Assembly (NCBI RefSeq): GCF_024758505.1
Contig: NZ_CP077970.1
Coordinates: 1 to 64,000 of the forward strand
Length of the DNA: 64,000 nt
Direction of reading: 5' to 3'
Origin: Bradyrhizobium arachidis
GTDB taxonomy: Bacteria; Pseudomonadota; Alphaproteobacteria; Rhizobiales; Xanthobacteraceae
Shown: in pieces, positions 8,147-18,052 of the stretch
Layout of the letters: each line of letters opens with the position of its first letter
How positions within the stretch are numbered: the stretch's first letter is position 1
Program-made: the position numbers and the translations under genes
The notes under the pieces: generated by a model
Database searches by the model: none
What the model was told of the DNA's origin: nothing
What the model saw: only the letters and a program-made list of their open reading frames with translations

Positions 8147-8830
8147 GTGACGATCGTCAAGCGCCCCACGAAAGTTTCGACGCGATGGCGGCTGTTGGTG
8201 TGCGCCCTCACTCTTCTCGCAAGCTGTTCGAAGGAGCCGCTGACGGCAGATCCCGACGTCGACATGCCGGCACCGAAGCAAAGCAGCTTCAGCCAATTCC
8301 ACACCACGCGCGCGCATGACGCCAAGGCCCCGCTCCGGATCGAGCTCGAAGCGCGCGTGCCCGCAGAGCTCAGCGAGGTGCTCGCCTTCTACCGCAGAGA
8401 GCTCGGACAGCGCGGCTGGCAGGAGAAGCCGGATGACGCGGTGATCGCCGCCGATCGCGTACAACTCGCTTTCGTCTCCCCAAAGGGCCCGGCCGTGCTG
8501 AAGCTTGAGCGGGCCAAGGACGAAACCACGGTCAGCCTGGCACAGCGGAATCCGGAGGCCGCGGCCGAGGCCAATTTCCTGCCAATATCAGGACAAGCGC
8601 GGCTGATATTCGGCTATCTCGTGCCAGAAGTGGCTTCGCTTGTGATCAACGATCAAACCATCAAGATCGCGGGCGGCGAAAATCATCCACAAGTGCTGGA
8701 TCTGCTGCCCGGCACGTATTCCTACAAGCTGCTCGTGTCGGGCCTTTTGGTGCGCACCGATACCGTCACCCTGGCCTCAGGCGAAGCCTGGGCCCTCAAC
8801 GACGATAAGAAGCCGTCCCAGGTATACTGA
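8147..8830 (+). CDS. Array paralogue 4, predicted lipoprotein
   Basis: 227-aa protein of unknown function with a lipoprotein signal (VCALTLLASCSKEP, lipobox LASC). One array motif (AFYRRELGQRGWQEK) is followed by AVLKLERAKDETTVSLAQRN and a more diverged C-terminal domain (DLLPGTYSYKLLVSGLL). Middle sequence resembles the last module of paralogue 2 (ERAKDETTVSLAQ versus GRAKGETSVNLAQ), and the signal region resembles paralogue 3 (EPLTADP), which suggests unequal exchange within the array. The start is GTG at 8147 by alignment of ribosome-binding spacing; GTG 8141 is possible. Its stop overlaps a TGAACCC sequence resembling the left edge of a repeat unit. Confidence 0.83.
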   Translation: MTIVKRPTKVSTRWRLLVCALTLLASCSKEPLTADPDVDMPAPKQSSFSQFHTTRAHDAKAPLRIELEARVPAELSEVLAFYRRELGQRGWQEKPDDAVIAADRVQLAFVSPKGPAVLKLERAKDETTVSLAQRNPEAAAEANFLPISGQARLIFGYLVPEVASLVINDQTIKIAGGENHPQVLDLLPGTYSYKLLVSGLLVRTDTVTLASGEAWALNDDKKPSQVY

Positions 8831-9055
8831 ACCCGTGGCCCGTTCCAGGGCGCGCGGCATCTCGGAACGCGCTTCTCCGCCCCCGCAAAATCAATGCCTT
8901 CGGGAGCCAAAAACGGGCTCTCGAATCGGGCTTTTTGCAGCGCCGAGAATCGGCCTTCCGGCGCCTTGAAAGCCGGCGAAAAATCCCTATCTGCTCAAAG
9001 GGTTGCGGGAGGATACTTTGCGCTAGGCGCAAGCCTCCTTTCATGGCACAAATAG

Positions 9056-11548
<2,493 letters not shown>

Positions 11549-11594
11549 GGCTGGTGGCTTTGGATTTGATCTCCTAACCAAGCACTCGCTGCAA

Positions 11595-11806
11595 CCTCTC
11601 CCGCTTGCGGGAGAGGTCGCGCCGAAGGCGCGGGTGAGGGCTTTCTCCGCTTGGGGATATTCTCCGCGGATTTCGACAATCCCACTGTGGAAGCATCCCC
11701 ACCCCACCCCCCCCCCCGGCAAACGGGAGAGGGGGCGCACCAGCTTCATGGCGACACCGCGTCCCTGAACCTCACCCCCCACAATCGCGACGAAGTGGCG
11801 TAGGCC
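11595..11806 (+). repeat. Direct repeat copy 1 with CCTCTCCCGC palindrome
   Basis: Begins with a perfect 10-bp inverted repeat (CCTCTCCCGC-TT-GCGGGAGAGG, 11595-11616), then GCGCCGAAGGCGC, an 11-base C tract at 11707-11717, CGGGAGAGGG, and ends in GACGAAGTGGCGTAGGCCCA. The same succession occurs at 12556-12785 in the same orientation, on the other side of the scramblase-like gene. It accounts for most of the 359-bp gap after gyrB. Confidence 0.75.
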
Positions 11807-11907
11807 CACCGGGCGCCTGCCGCCGCCGGCAAGGTTTCACGGATACACATGTTTTAGACAGACCAACCTTCGGTGCCGAAGGCAAATCTTGGAAGAGGTC
11901 CGAACGA

Positions 11908-12546
11908 ATGTTGCCGATCTTAGCTGAGCAGCGCCGGATGTATGTGCAGCAGGTCTTCGAAATGGCCGAACTCTTCGGTTTCGAGACCCGCAACAAGTAT
12001 CGCATCTGCGATGAGAATGGCCGCGATCTGCTCTATGCGGCCGAACAGCAAAAGGGAATTCTCGGCTTCTTGGGGCGCCAGGCATTTGGGCATTGGCGCT
12101 CCTTCGAGGTCCATTTTTTCGACAATGCTCGACAGGCGGTCATGCGCGGGATTCATCCCTTCCGCTGGTTTTTTCAGTGTCTGGAGCTGCGTTCGCGGGA
12201 CGGCCGCCTCATTGGGACCGTCGAGCGTCAGTTTTCGATTCTCACCAAGAGCTTCCATGTGCACGATGCGCAGGGGAGAGTGGTGCTCGAAGTCAGTTCG
12301 CCATTTTGGCGAGTATGGACCTTTCCGTTTATGCGCGGAGGGAAAGAGCACTCGCGCGTTGCGAAAAAATGGTCTGGCCTCGGCTATGAACTGTTTACAG
12401 ACCGCGATAGTTTTCTAGTGGAATATTTAGAACCCAGCCTGACAGAAGATGAGCGAGCGCTGGTTCTTGCTGCTGCGATCTACATCGATCTCATGTACTT
12501 CGAAGTCAAAGGCGAGGGCGGCGCAATCAATTGGCTCCGCAATTGA
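11908..12546 (+). CDS. Scramblase / LURP-one-like family protein
   Basis: 212-aa protein matching the phospholipid scramblase / tubby-like fold family by pattern: YRICDENGRDLLYAAEQ, RSFEVHFFDN, MRGIHPFRWFFQCLELRS, FSILTKSFHVHDAQG and WRVWTFPF. These are the alternating beta strands of a scramblase barrel, and the hydrophobic C terminus (LVLAAAIYIDLMYFEVKG) corresponds to the buried helix. Bacterial members have no settled function, and lipid scrambling should not be assumed. The gene sits alone between two direct repeats and looks less GC-rich than its neighbours. The ATG at 11908 is the first in the frame; 11938 is a possible later start. Confidence 0.75.
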   Translation: MLPILAEQRRMYVQQVFEMAELFGFETRNKYRICDENGRDLLYAAEQQKGILGFLGRQAFGHWRSFEVHFFDNARQAVMRGIHPFRWFFQCLELRSRDGRLIGTVERQFSILTKSFHVHDAQGRVVLEVSSPFWRVWTFPFMRGGKEHSRVAKKWSGLGYELFTDRDSFLVEYLEPSLTEDERALVLAAAIYIDLMYFEVKGEGGAINWLRN

Positions 12547-12555
12547 AGCGCGGTG

Positions 12556-12785
12556 TAACCTCTTCCGTTTGCGGGAGAGGGATAGGCCGCCTTCGGCGGC
12601 CGTTCTCAAGCAACGCCGAGGCAAAGCGCCGGGTGCGGGTTTTCTCCTCTAGGGGATTGTCCCGCTGCGGCGGCACCCCCACCCCGGCCCTCCCCCGCAA
12701 GCGGGAGAGGGAATGCACCACCTTCGTGGCCCGCCTGAACCCCATCATCCGCCATCACGACGAAGTAGCGTAGATCCATTGGCCA
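12556..12785 (+). repeat. Direct repeat copy 2 with CTCTTCCGTTTGCGGGAGAG palindrome
   Basis: Second copy of the element at 11595-11806, same orientation: imperfect left palindrome, GGCCGCCTTCGGCGGCC hairpin, CACCCCCACCCCGGCCCTCC, CCGCAAGCGGGAGAGGG, TGCACCACCTTCGTGGCC and ending GACGAAGTAGCGTAGATCCA. Left and right ends are better conserved than the centre. Confidence 0.72.
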
Positions 12786-12809
12786 ATACGGGCCGGGAAA
12801 CGCCACGTC

Positions 12810-13274
12810 ATGAGTGCTCCTGCATTGAAGCCTGTGATCCCCTCGCGCCGCCTTGGCGTGATCGGGAGCCTCATTGGCCTGCTGGCCTTCATTGCAGCCG
12901 TCCTGCCCCATTGGGTCGTGCCGATGGTGTATCCGCCGCCACCGGTTGACCAGGTGATCGTCGACACCGGACATCGCATCAAGGAGCGCGTCATCGCGCG
13001 CGTGAAGGGCGTGGAGTATCAGGCGCCGAAGGTCGAGAAATCGGCCGGACGAAGCTGGAGCGAAGCGGCTTCCGTCACCGCGATCTCACTCGGCCTGCTT
13101 GCCGTCCTGCTTTCGGTCCTCGCGCTGATCTCCAGGGAGGAGCGCCTCCTTGCCGCCGTCGCCGCGACGCTCGGCGCCGGTGCCATTGCGATCGAAATCT
13201 CCTTCGTCATGATCGGCGCGCTGATCCTGATCGCGATCCTCTATGTGGTAGGAAATATTATCGGGCTGCTCTGA
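12810..13274 (+). CDS. Small membrane protein of unknown function
   Basis: 154-aa protein, not assigned to a family. Hydropathy by eye gives one N-terminal membrane segment (LGVIGSLIGLLAFIAAVLP), a soluble loop of about 55 residues containing YPPPPVDQVIVDTGHRIKER, then a hydrophobic pair or triple (ISLGLLAVLLSVLALIS; LLAAVAATLGAGAIAIEI; VMIGALILIAILYVVGNIIG). The ATG at 12810 gives a short positively charged N terminus. It is read in the same direction as murA, 110 bp upstream of it; co-transcription is possible but not shown. Confidence 0.75.
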   Translation: MSAPALKPVIPSRRLGVIGSLIGLLAFIAAVLPHWVVPMVYPPPPVDQVIVDTGHRIKERVIARVKGVEYQAPKVEKSAGRSWSEAASVTAISLGLLAVLLSVLALISREERLLAAVAATLGAGAIAIEISFVMIGALILIAILYVVGNIIGLL

Positions 13275-13384
13275 GGGTCGCCCTGGCTGGCAGACCATCC
13301 AGCACAATTGCTACCGCGCTCAATTCCCTATAGTTTCCGCCCCCAAAGCAGCCCGCCCCAACCCAACAGGACGGAGAGATCCAA

Positions 13385-14680
13385 GTGGCGCCCATTCAGT
13401 ACATCGTCGAGGGCGGTCACCGGCTCTCGGGCACGATCGAGCCCTCCGGCAACAAGAACTCGGCACTGCCGATCATCGCGGCTGCGCTGCTGACCGAGCA
13501 TCCGGTCACGCTTCAGAACGTGCCGCGCATCCGCGACACCGAGACGCTGGTCGAGCTGATCCGTTCGGTCGGCGCGTCAGCCGAATGGACCGCGCGCAAT
13601 ACGCTCGTCATTCACGCGAAAAGCATCCGCGCGGCCGATCTCGATCCCGAGCTCTGCGTCCGCATCCGCGCCTCGATCCTGCTCGCAGGCCCCCTGCTCG
13701 CCCGCTGCGGCGAAGTGATGCTGCCACCGCCGGGTGGCGACGTCATCGGCCGGCGCCGGCTGGACACGCATGTGCTGGCGCTGGAGCAGTTGGGTGCCAA
13801 GGTCACCGCGACCGACCGGCTGGAGTTCCGTGCGCCCAAACTCACCGGTGCCGACGTGTTCCTGGATGAGCCGAGCGTGACCGCGACCGAGAACGCGCTG
13901 GTCGCGGCGGTCGCGGCCGAGGGCACGACTTATTTGCGCAACGCGGCCTCCGAGCCGCATGTGCAGGACCTCGCCAATTTCCTGGTCGCGCTCGGCGCCA
14001 GGATCGAGGGTATCGGCACCAACACGATGATCGTGCATGGCCCGGCGACGCTGGGCTCGACGACCTATGCGATCCAGCCCGATCATATCGAGGTCGGCTC
14101 ACTGATCGGGCTTGCCGCGGTGACGCGCTCGCCCCTGCGCATCGCGCGCGCCGGCGTCGAGCATCTGCGCTCGATCCGCATGGGTTTTGAGCGGCTCGGC
14201 ATCGTCTGCCGCGTCGAGGGTGACGATCTGATCGTGCCGTCCAACCAGACGCTCAAGATCCAGGACGATTTTGGCGGCCACGTGCCGAAGCTGGAGGACC
14301 AGCCCTGGCCGGCCTTCCCCGCCGATCTCATGTCGATCGCGATCGTCACCGCCACGCAATGCGAGGGCGTGATCCTGATGTTCGAGAAGATGTTCGAATC
14401 GCGAATGTTCTTCGTCGACAAGCTGATCGCGATGGGCGCGCGCATCGTGCTGTGCGACCCGCATCGCGCCATCATCGCCGGCTCCAGCCGGCTGCGCGGC
14501 GCATCGATGATCTCGCCCGACATCCGCGCCGGCATGGCCATGCTGCTCGCGGCCGTGTGCGCCGAGGGCACCTCGACCATCAACAATGCCGACCAGATCG
14601 AGCGCGGCTATGAGCGCATCGATGAGCGCCTGAACGCGCTCGGCGCGAAGATCAAGCGCGTGCCGGAGCGCAAGGGCTGA
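13385..14680 (+). CDS. murA: UDP-N-acetylglucosamine 1-carboxyvinyltransferase, Asp-type
   Basis: Catalyses transfer of enolpyruvate from PEP to UDP-GlcNAc, the first committed step of peptidoglycan synthesis in the cytoplasm. At 431 aa it spans the full EPT fold: IEPSGNKNSALPIIAA (Lys equivalent to E. coli Lys22), WPAFPADLMSIAIV (Asp305 position) and SPDIRAGMAMLLA (Asp369 position). The catalytic loop reads PPPGGDVIGRRRLD, so the usual Cys115 is Asp at residue 119, while the nearby Arg120 equivalent (Arg124) is kept. Cys-to-Asp enzymes are known to be active and fosfomycin-insensitive in other bacteria. The start is GTG at 13385. A separate Cys-type paralogue elsewhere in the genome cannot be excluded. 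Confidence 0.9.
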   Translation: MAPIQYIVEGGHRLSGTIEPSGNKNSALPIIAAALLTEHPVTLQNVPRIRDTETLVELIRSVGASAEWTARNTLVIHAKSIRAADLDPELCVRIRASILLAGPLLARCGEVMLPPPGGDVIGRRRLDTHVLALEQLGAKVTATDRLEFRAPKLTGADVFLDEPSVTATENALVAAVAAEGTTYLRNAASEPHVQDLANFLVALGARIEGIGTNTMIVHGPATLGSTTYAIQPDHIEVGSLIGLAAVTRSPLRIARAGVEHLRSIRMGFERLGIVCRVEGDDLIVPSNQTLKIQDDFGGHVPKLEDQPWPAFPADLMSIAIVTATQCEGVILMFEKMFESRMFFVDKLIAMGARIVLCDPHRAIIAGSSRLRGASMISPDIRAGMAMLLAAVCAEGTSTINNADQIERGYERIDERLNALGAKIKRVPERKG

Positions 14681-14706
14681 GGCTCGCTTCAATCTGAGAA
14701 TGACCT

Positions 14707-14850
14707 CGTGCCCCGGATGCAGCGCAGCACGCAAGTGATGCGCTGCTGAGCCGGGGCCCATGCGGCCAAGATCTGCGCCCGCGATGTCTGGGTCCCGGCT
14801 CTGCGCCGCAGCGCCAAAGAAGCGCTGCAGCGCGTCCGGGACACGAGAGC
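14707..14850. repeat. Palindromic intergenic repeat between murA and the MATE gene
   Basis: Contains GTGCCCCGGATGCAGCGCAG, then GCGCTGCTGAGCCGGGGCCC, a GTCTGGGTCCCGGCTCTGCG block and CGCGTCCGGGACACGA. The halves form nested inverted repeats (CCCCGG..CCGGGG; GTCCCGG..CCGGGAC). It has the layout of the interspersed repeats common in Bradyrhizobium genomes; only this copy is in the window. Confidence 0.6.
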
Positions 14851-14889
14851 GGCCATGTTTTCGACGTGCGGCCGTGTTATTGACCGGCC

Positions 14890-16281
14890 ATGCTCGACAC
14901 TGTCCAACATCCGCGGCCGCAATCCGGCGTGCAGCAGAACCACCTCGCCGACGAGTTCGGCGAGACGCTGCGGCTGGCCGTGCCGATGATGCTGACCCAG
15001 CTCGGCCAGATCGCGATGATGACGACCGATCTCGCTCTGATCGGCCGGCTGGGCGAGGATTCGGTGGCAGCCGCCGCGCTGGCACACACCGTCTATTTCG
15101 TCAGCTTCACCTTCGGCCTTGGTCTCGTGGCGGCGGTGTCGCCGCTGGCGGCGCAGGCGTTTGGCGCCGGCGATCCGCGCCGCATCCGCCGCTCCTTGCG
15201 CGTCGGCCTCTGGGTGTCGCTCCTGATCTCGCTGCCGATGATGGCCTCGCCGCTCTATGGCGAGGAGATTTTGCTTGCGCTCGGACAGGCGCCGCATTCC
15301 GCGGCGCTCGCCCAGCGCTATCTCCACGGGCTCGCCTGGGGCATCGCGCCGGCGCTCGGCTTCATTGCCCTGCGCGGCATGATGAGCGCGGTGAACCATC
15401 CGCAGCCGCCGCTGTGGATTACCATTGCCGCGATCCCGGCCAACGCGCTGCTGGTCTACGCCCTGATCCACGGCCTGTACGGCCTGCCGCGACTCGGGCT
15501 GTTCGGTGCGGGGCTTGCGACCACGCTGGTCAATTTCGGCACGTTCTTCGCAGCGCTCGGCATCGTCGCGTACCGGAAACCGTTCGCAGATTATCATCCG
15601 CTGGTTCATCTCTGGCGCATCGACTGGCCGTTGATGCGTCAGTTGCTGGCTATCGGGGCGCCGATCTCGTTCTCGCTGCTGATGGAATACGGCCTGTTCT
15701 CCTCGGCCGCGCTGCTGATGGGATTGATCAGCACGACCGCGCTTGCCGCCCATCAGATCGCGCTTCAGGTCACGGCCGTGCTGTTCATGATTCCGCTCGG
15801 CATCGGCCTCGCCGCAACCGTGCGGGTCGGGCACGCCTTCGGCCGCAACGAGCCGGCCGCGGTCAAGCGCGCCGGCCTGGTCGCGGCGCTGCTCGGCATC
15901 ACCCTCGTCGCCGCACTGACGCTGGCGATCGTGCTGACGCGCTACCAGCTCGCGCGGCTGTTCTTCGGCGGCGGCGACGCAAGCGAGGCCACGGTCGAGC
16001 TGACCGCGACGCTGCTGCTGGTCGGCGCCACCTTCTTCATTGCCGACGGCCTGCAGAGCATCATGGGCGGCGCGCTGCGCGGCCTCAATGACACGCGGAT
16101 GACACTGGTATTCGCGGCGATCGGCTATTGGTGCGTTGCCTTCCCGATCGCCTGGGTACTGGCCTTCCATACGCATCTCGGCGCCGTCGGCGTCTGGATC
16201 GGACTGTCGATCGGATCGTTCGTCTATGCGGGACTTCTGATCTTGCGCTTCCAGCGTCTCGCGCGCAAATTGGCGGTATGA
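14890..16281 (+). CDS. MATE family multidrug/toxin exporter
   Basis: 463-aa inner-membrane antiporter of the MATE family (NorM-like), which exports cationic compounds with a Na+ or H+ gradient. The pattern is the two-bundle, 12-segment MATE layout: ETLRLAVPMMLTQLGQIAM at the first helix, TTDLALIGRLGEDSVAA, SPLAAQAFGAGDPRRIRR after helix 2, and a second half starting MRQLLAIGAPISFSLLMEYG. The substrate cannot be told from sequence. The ATG at 14890 follows the palindromic repeat. Its stop overlaps the start of the next gene by 4 bp (ATGA), indicating translational coupling. Confidence 0.92.
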   Translation: MLDTVQHPRPQSGVQQNHLADEFGETLRLAVPMMLTQLGQIAMMTTDLALIGRLGEDSVAAAALAHTVYFVSFTFGLGLVAAVSPLAAQAFGAGDPRRIRRSLRVGLWVSLLISLPMMASPLYGEEILLALGQAPHSAALAQRYLHGLAWGIAPALGFIALRGMMSAVNHPQPPLWITIAAIPANALLVYALIHGLYGLPRLGLFGAGLATTLVNFGTFFAALGIVAYRKPFADYHPLVHLWRIDWPLMRQLLAIGAPISFSLLMEYGLFSSAALLMGLISTTALAAHQIALQVTAVLFMIPLGIGLAATVRVGHAFGRNEPAAVKRAGLVAALLGITLVAALTLAIVLTRYQLARLFFGGGDASEATVELTATLLLVGATFFIADGLQSIMGGALRGLNDTRMTLVFAAIGYWCVAFPIAWVLAFHTHLGAVGVWIGLSIGSFVYAGLLILRFQRLARKLAV

Positions 16282-16778
16282 ACGATGTCCGCCAAGTCTC
16301 TGTCCGAGAAGTCACCCCCGAGGTCGACGCAAGCACGCTGCTCGCCGGCGCGCAATTCGTCGACGCCTTTCGCGTCGACATCGGTGCGCGGCAGCTCGAC
16401 GCAAGGCGCGCCTGCGAAAAGATGGTGCTCGGCGGTCCCCGCTGGATCGATGCGCTGACGCGCCTGCGCAACATTCTGGTGTTGCCGTTCGGGCTCAAGA
16501 CCTCGGGCGAAGGCGCACCGGCGCCGGGCGGCATGATCGGCCTGTTTCCGGTCGTCAGCGAAACGCCGGAGCGGCTGGTCGCGGGCTTCAACGACTCTCA
16601 CCTCGATTTCCGTGTCGTCGTCGACGTCGGCAATGCCGCCGATGGCCGGCAAGTCACCGCGACCACGCTGGTGCTGACGCATAATCTGCTGGGCCGTGCG
16701 TACCTGACGCTCATCACGCCCTTCCACAAGCTGGTGGTGCGCGGCATGATGCGGCAGATCGTGAGCCAGGCCCGATGA
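16278..16778 (+). CDS. DUF2867 family protein
   Basis: 166-aa soluble protein resembling DUF2867, which has no established function. Recognisable segments are DAFRVDIGARQLDARRACEK, PRWIDALTRLRNILVLPFG and LVLTHNLLGRAYLTLITPFH. The start ATG at 16278 overlaps the MATE stop in an ATGA arrangement, so the two are probably one operon and translationally coupled. The longer frame beginning at 16128 is rejected because it would run through the MATE gene in another frame. Confidence 0.82.
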   Translation: MNDVRQVSVREVTPEVDASTLLAGAQFVDAFRVDIGARQLDARRACEKMVLGGPRWIDALTRLRNILVLPFGLKTSGEGAPAPGGMIGLFPVVSETPERLVAGFNDSHLDFRVVVDVGNAADGRQVTATTLVLTHNLLGRAYLTLITPFHKLVVRGMMRQIVSQAR

Positions 16779-16794
16779 CGCTGTCCGTCGACCT

Positions 16795-17931
16795 CTACTT
16801 CTCCTTCCGCTCCTGATCCGCCACCCGCGCGGGCTTGCCCGATGACGTCTCCGACCACTCGCCCACCACGCGATCGAGATCGCCGAGATTCTGGTGCATC
16901 TGCTCGAGCGAGAAGCTGAGCGCAAAAAAGCGCTCCGCGGTGTCGCCGGGATGGCCGCGGATCAATCCCTCGCGGCGGACGGCCGCGACCTCGTTCGCGT
17001 AGCGCTCCAGCGCCAGGTGCACCGGACGGATCGCCGGTGCACCCACGCCGGAACGAAGCGCCTCCGCCGCGGAGCGCATGTAGGCCGCGATGGTCGCCGA
17101 GACATCAGACAAGGGTCCGACGAGCCGCACCTGTACCTCGGCCGGCAGCGGCACCACGGTGGCGCGCCCGATCATCACGACGTCGTGGCGCAGCCGCAAA
17201 ATCGTCCGCAGCAGCGGGCCTGTGTCTGGCCCGGACGACAGCCGCGCCGCGCGCTCGCGTTCGGCCTCCGCACCGATCGCGTTGAGCGCGACGATCGCGG
17301 ACCCGATGCCGTCCTGGATCCCGTGCAGCGCATCGCTGTCGCGGCCGCGCGTGAGCCCTGCCAGCAATTCGGTGAAAGCGTCGGCGATCAATTCGAGGAG
17401 GTGTCCGGCGCTGGCGCGGATCTGCCGTACCGCGCGCGACGGCAGCACCACGAAGGAGACCAGAAGCCCCGTGACGGCACCGACCGAGACCTCGCTGACG
17501 CGATCGATTGCCGAAGTCATGGGATCGGCGTGGTGCATGGTCGGCACCAGCAGCACGATCACGGCGGTGACCGTCGCTGCGCTGAGGCTCGGATGGATCG
17601 CGGCGACGAAGGCGAGCGGTGCCACCGCCAGCACGAGCAGCCCAAGCAATTGAATTTCGCCGGAGTAGGGAATCAGCACCGCGATCGCGCCGCCATAGAT
17701 GGCGCCGCCGACCGTGCCGAGCATGTAGTCGCGCGTCGCCTTCAAGGAGCGTCCGACGCTCATCTGGGTCACGATCAGCGACGTCAGCACGGCCCAGAGT
17801 GGCAGCAACAGATGCAACGCCGTGGCAATCGCATAGGCCGCGGTGGCCGCCACCGTGACCCGGATCGCGAGCCCCAATTGCGTCCGCCGCGCCATGAACC
17901 GATCGACCAGCTGCTGTGAGAGAGCCATCAT
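16795..17931 (-). CDS. FUSC family inner-membrane protein (aromatic acid exporter type)
   Basis: About 378-aa membrane protein of the FUSC/YccS-like superfamily linked to fusaric acid or aromatic acid efflux. The N-terminal half holds about six membrane segments including VTVAATAAYAIATALHLLLP, LWAVLTSLIVTQMSVGRSLK and YMLGTVGGAIYGGAIAVLIP, where the Arg/Lys-rich loop after the second pair is typical. The C-terminal half is soluble and helical (RAVRQIRASAGHLLELIADA). The ATG at 17931 (or 17928) is preferred over the upstream TTG at 17949. It is convergent with the DUF2867 gene 16 bp away. No partner membrane-fusion protein lies next to it. Confidence 0.83.
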   Translation of the reverse strand: MMALSQQLVDRFMARRTQLGLAIRVTVAATAAYAIATALHLLLPLWAVLTSLIVTQMSVGRSLKATRDYMLGTVGGAIYGGAIAVLIPYSGEIQLLGLLVLAVAPLAFVAAIHPSLSAATVTAVIVLLVPTMHHADPMTSAIDRVSEVSVGAVTGLLVSFVVLPSRAVRQIRASAGHLLELIADAFTELLAGLTRGRDSDALHGIQDGIGSAIVALNAIGAEAERERAARLSSGPDTGPLLRTILRLRHDVVMIGRATVVPLPAEVQVRLVGPLSDVSATIAAYMRSAAEALRSGVGAPAIRPVHLALERYANEVAAVRREGLIRGHPGDTAERFFALSFSLEQMHQNLGDLDRVVGEWSETSSGKPARVADQERKEK

Positions 17932-18052
17932 CCAATGTCCCGGCAACAATCCCGTTTAAGCCACTGACAGCATAGCTGATCCCCGCAAGCCAATGGCAGC
18001 TTGAAAGGCAAAATCAGCCCGCCTAACTTGCCCGGCAAAACGAGGAAACACG

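Noticed and set aside
14689..16176. 495-codon frame antisense to the MATE gene
   Set aside because: Gln/Arg/His-rich shadow of a membrane protein gene; no motifs.
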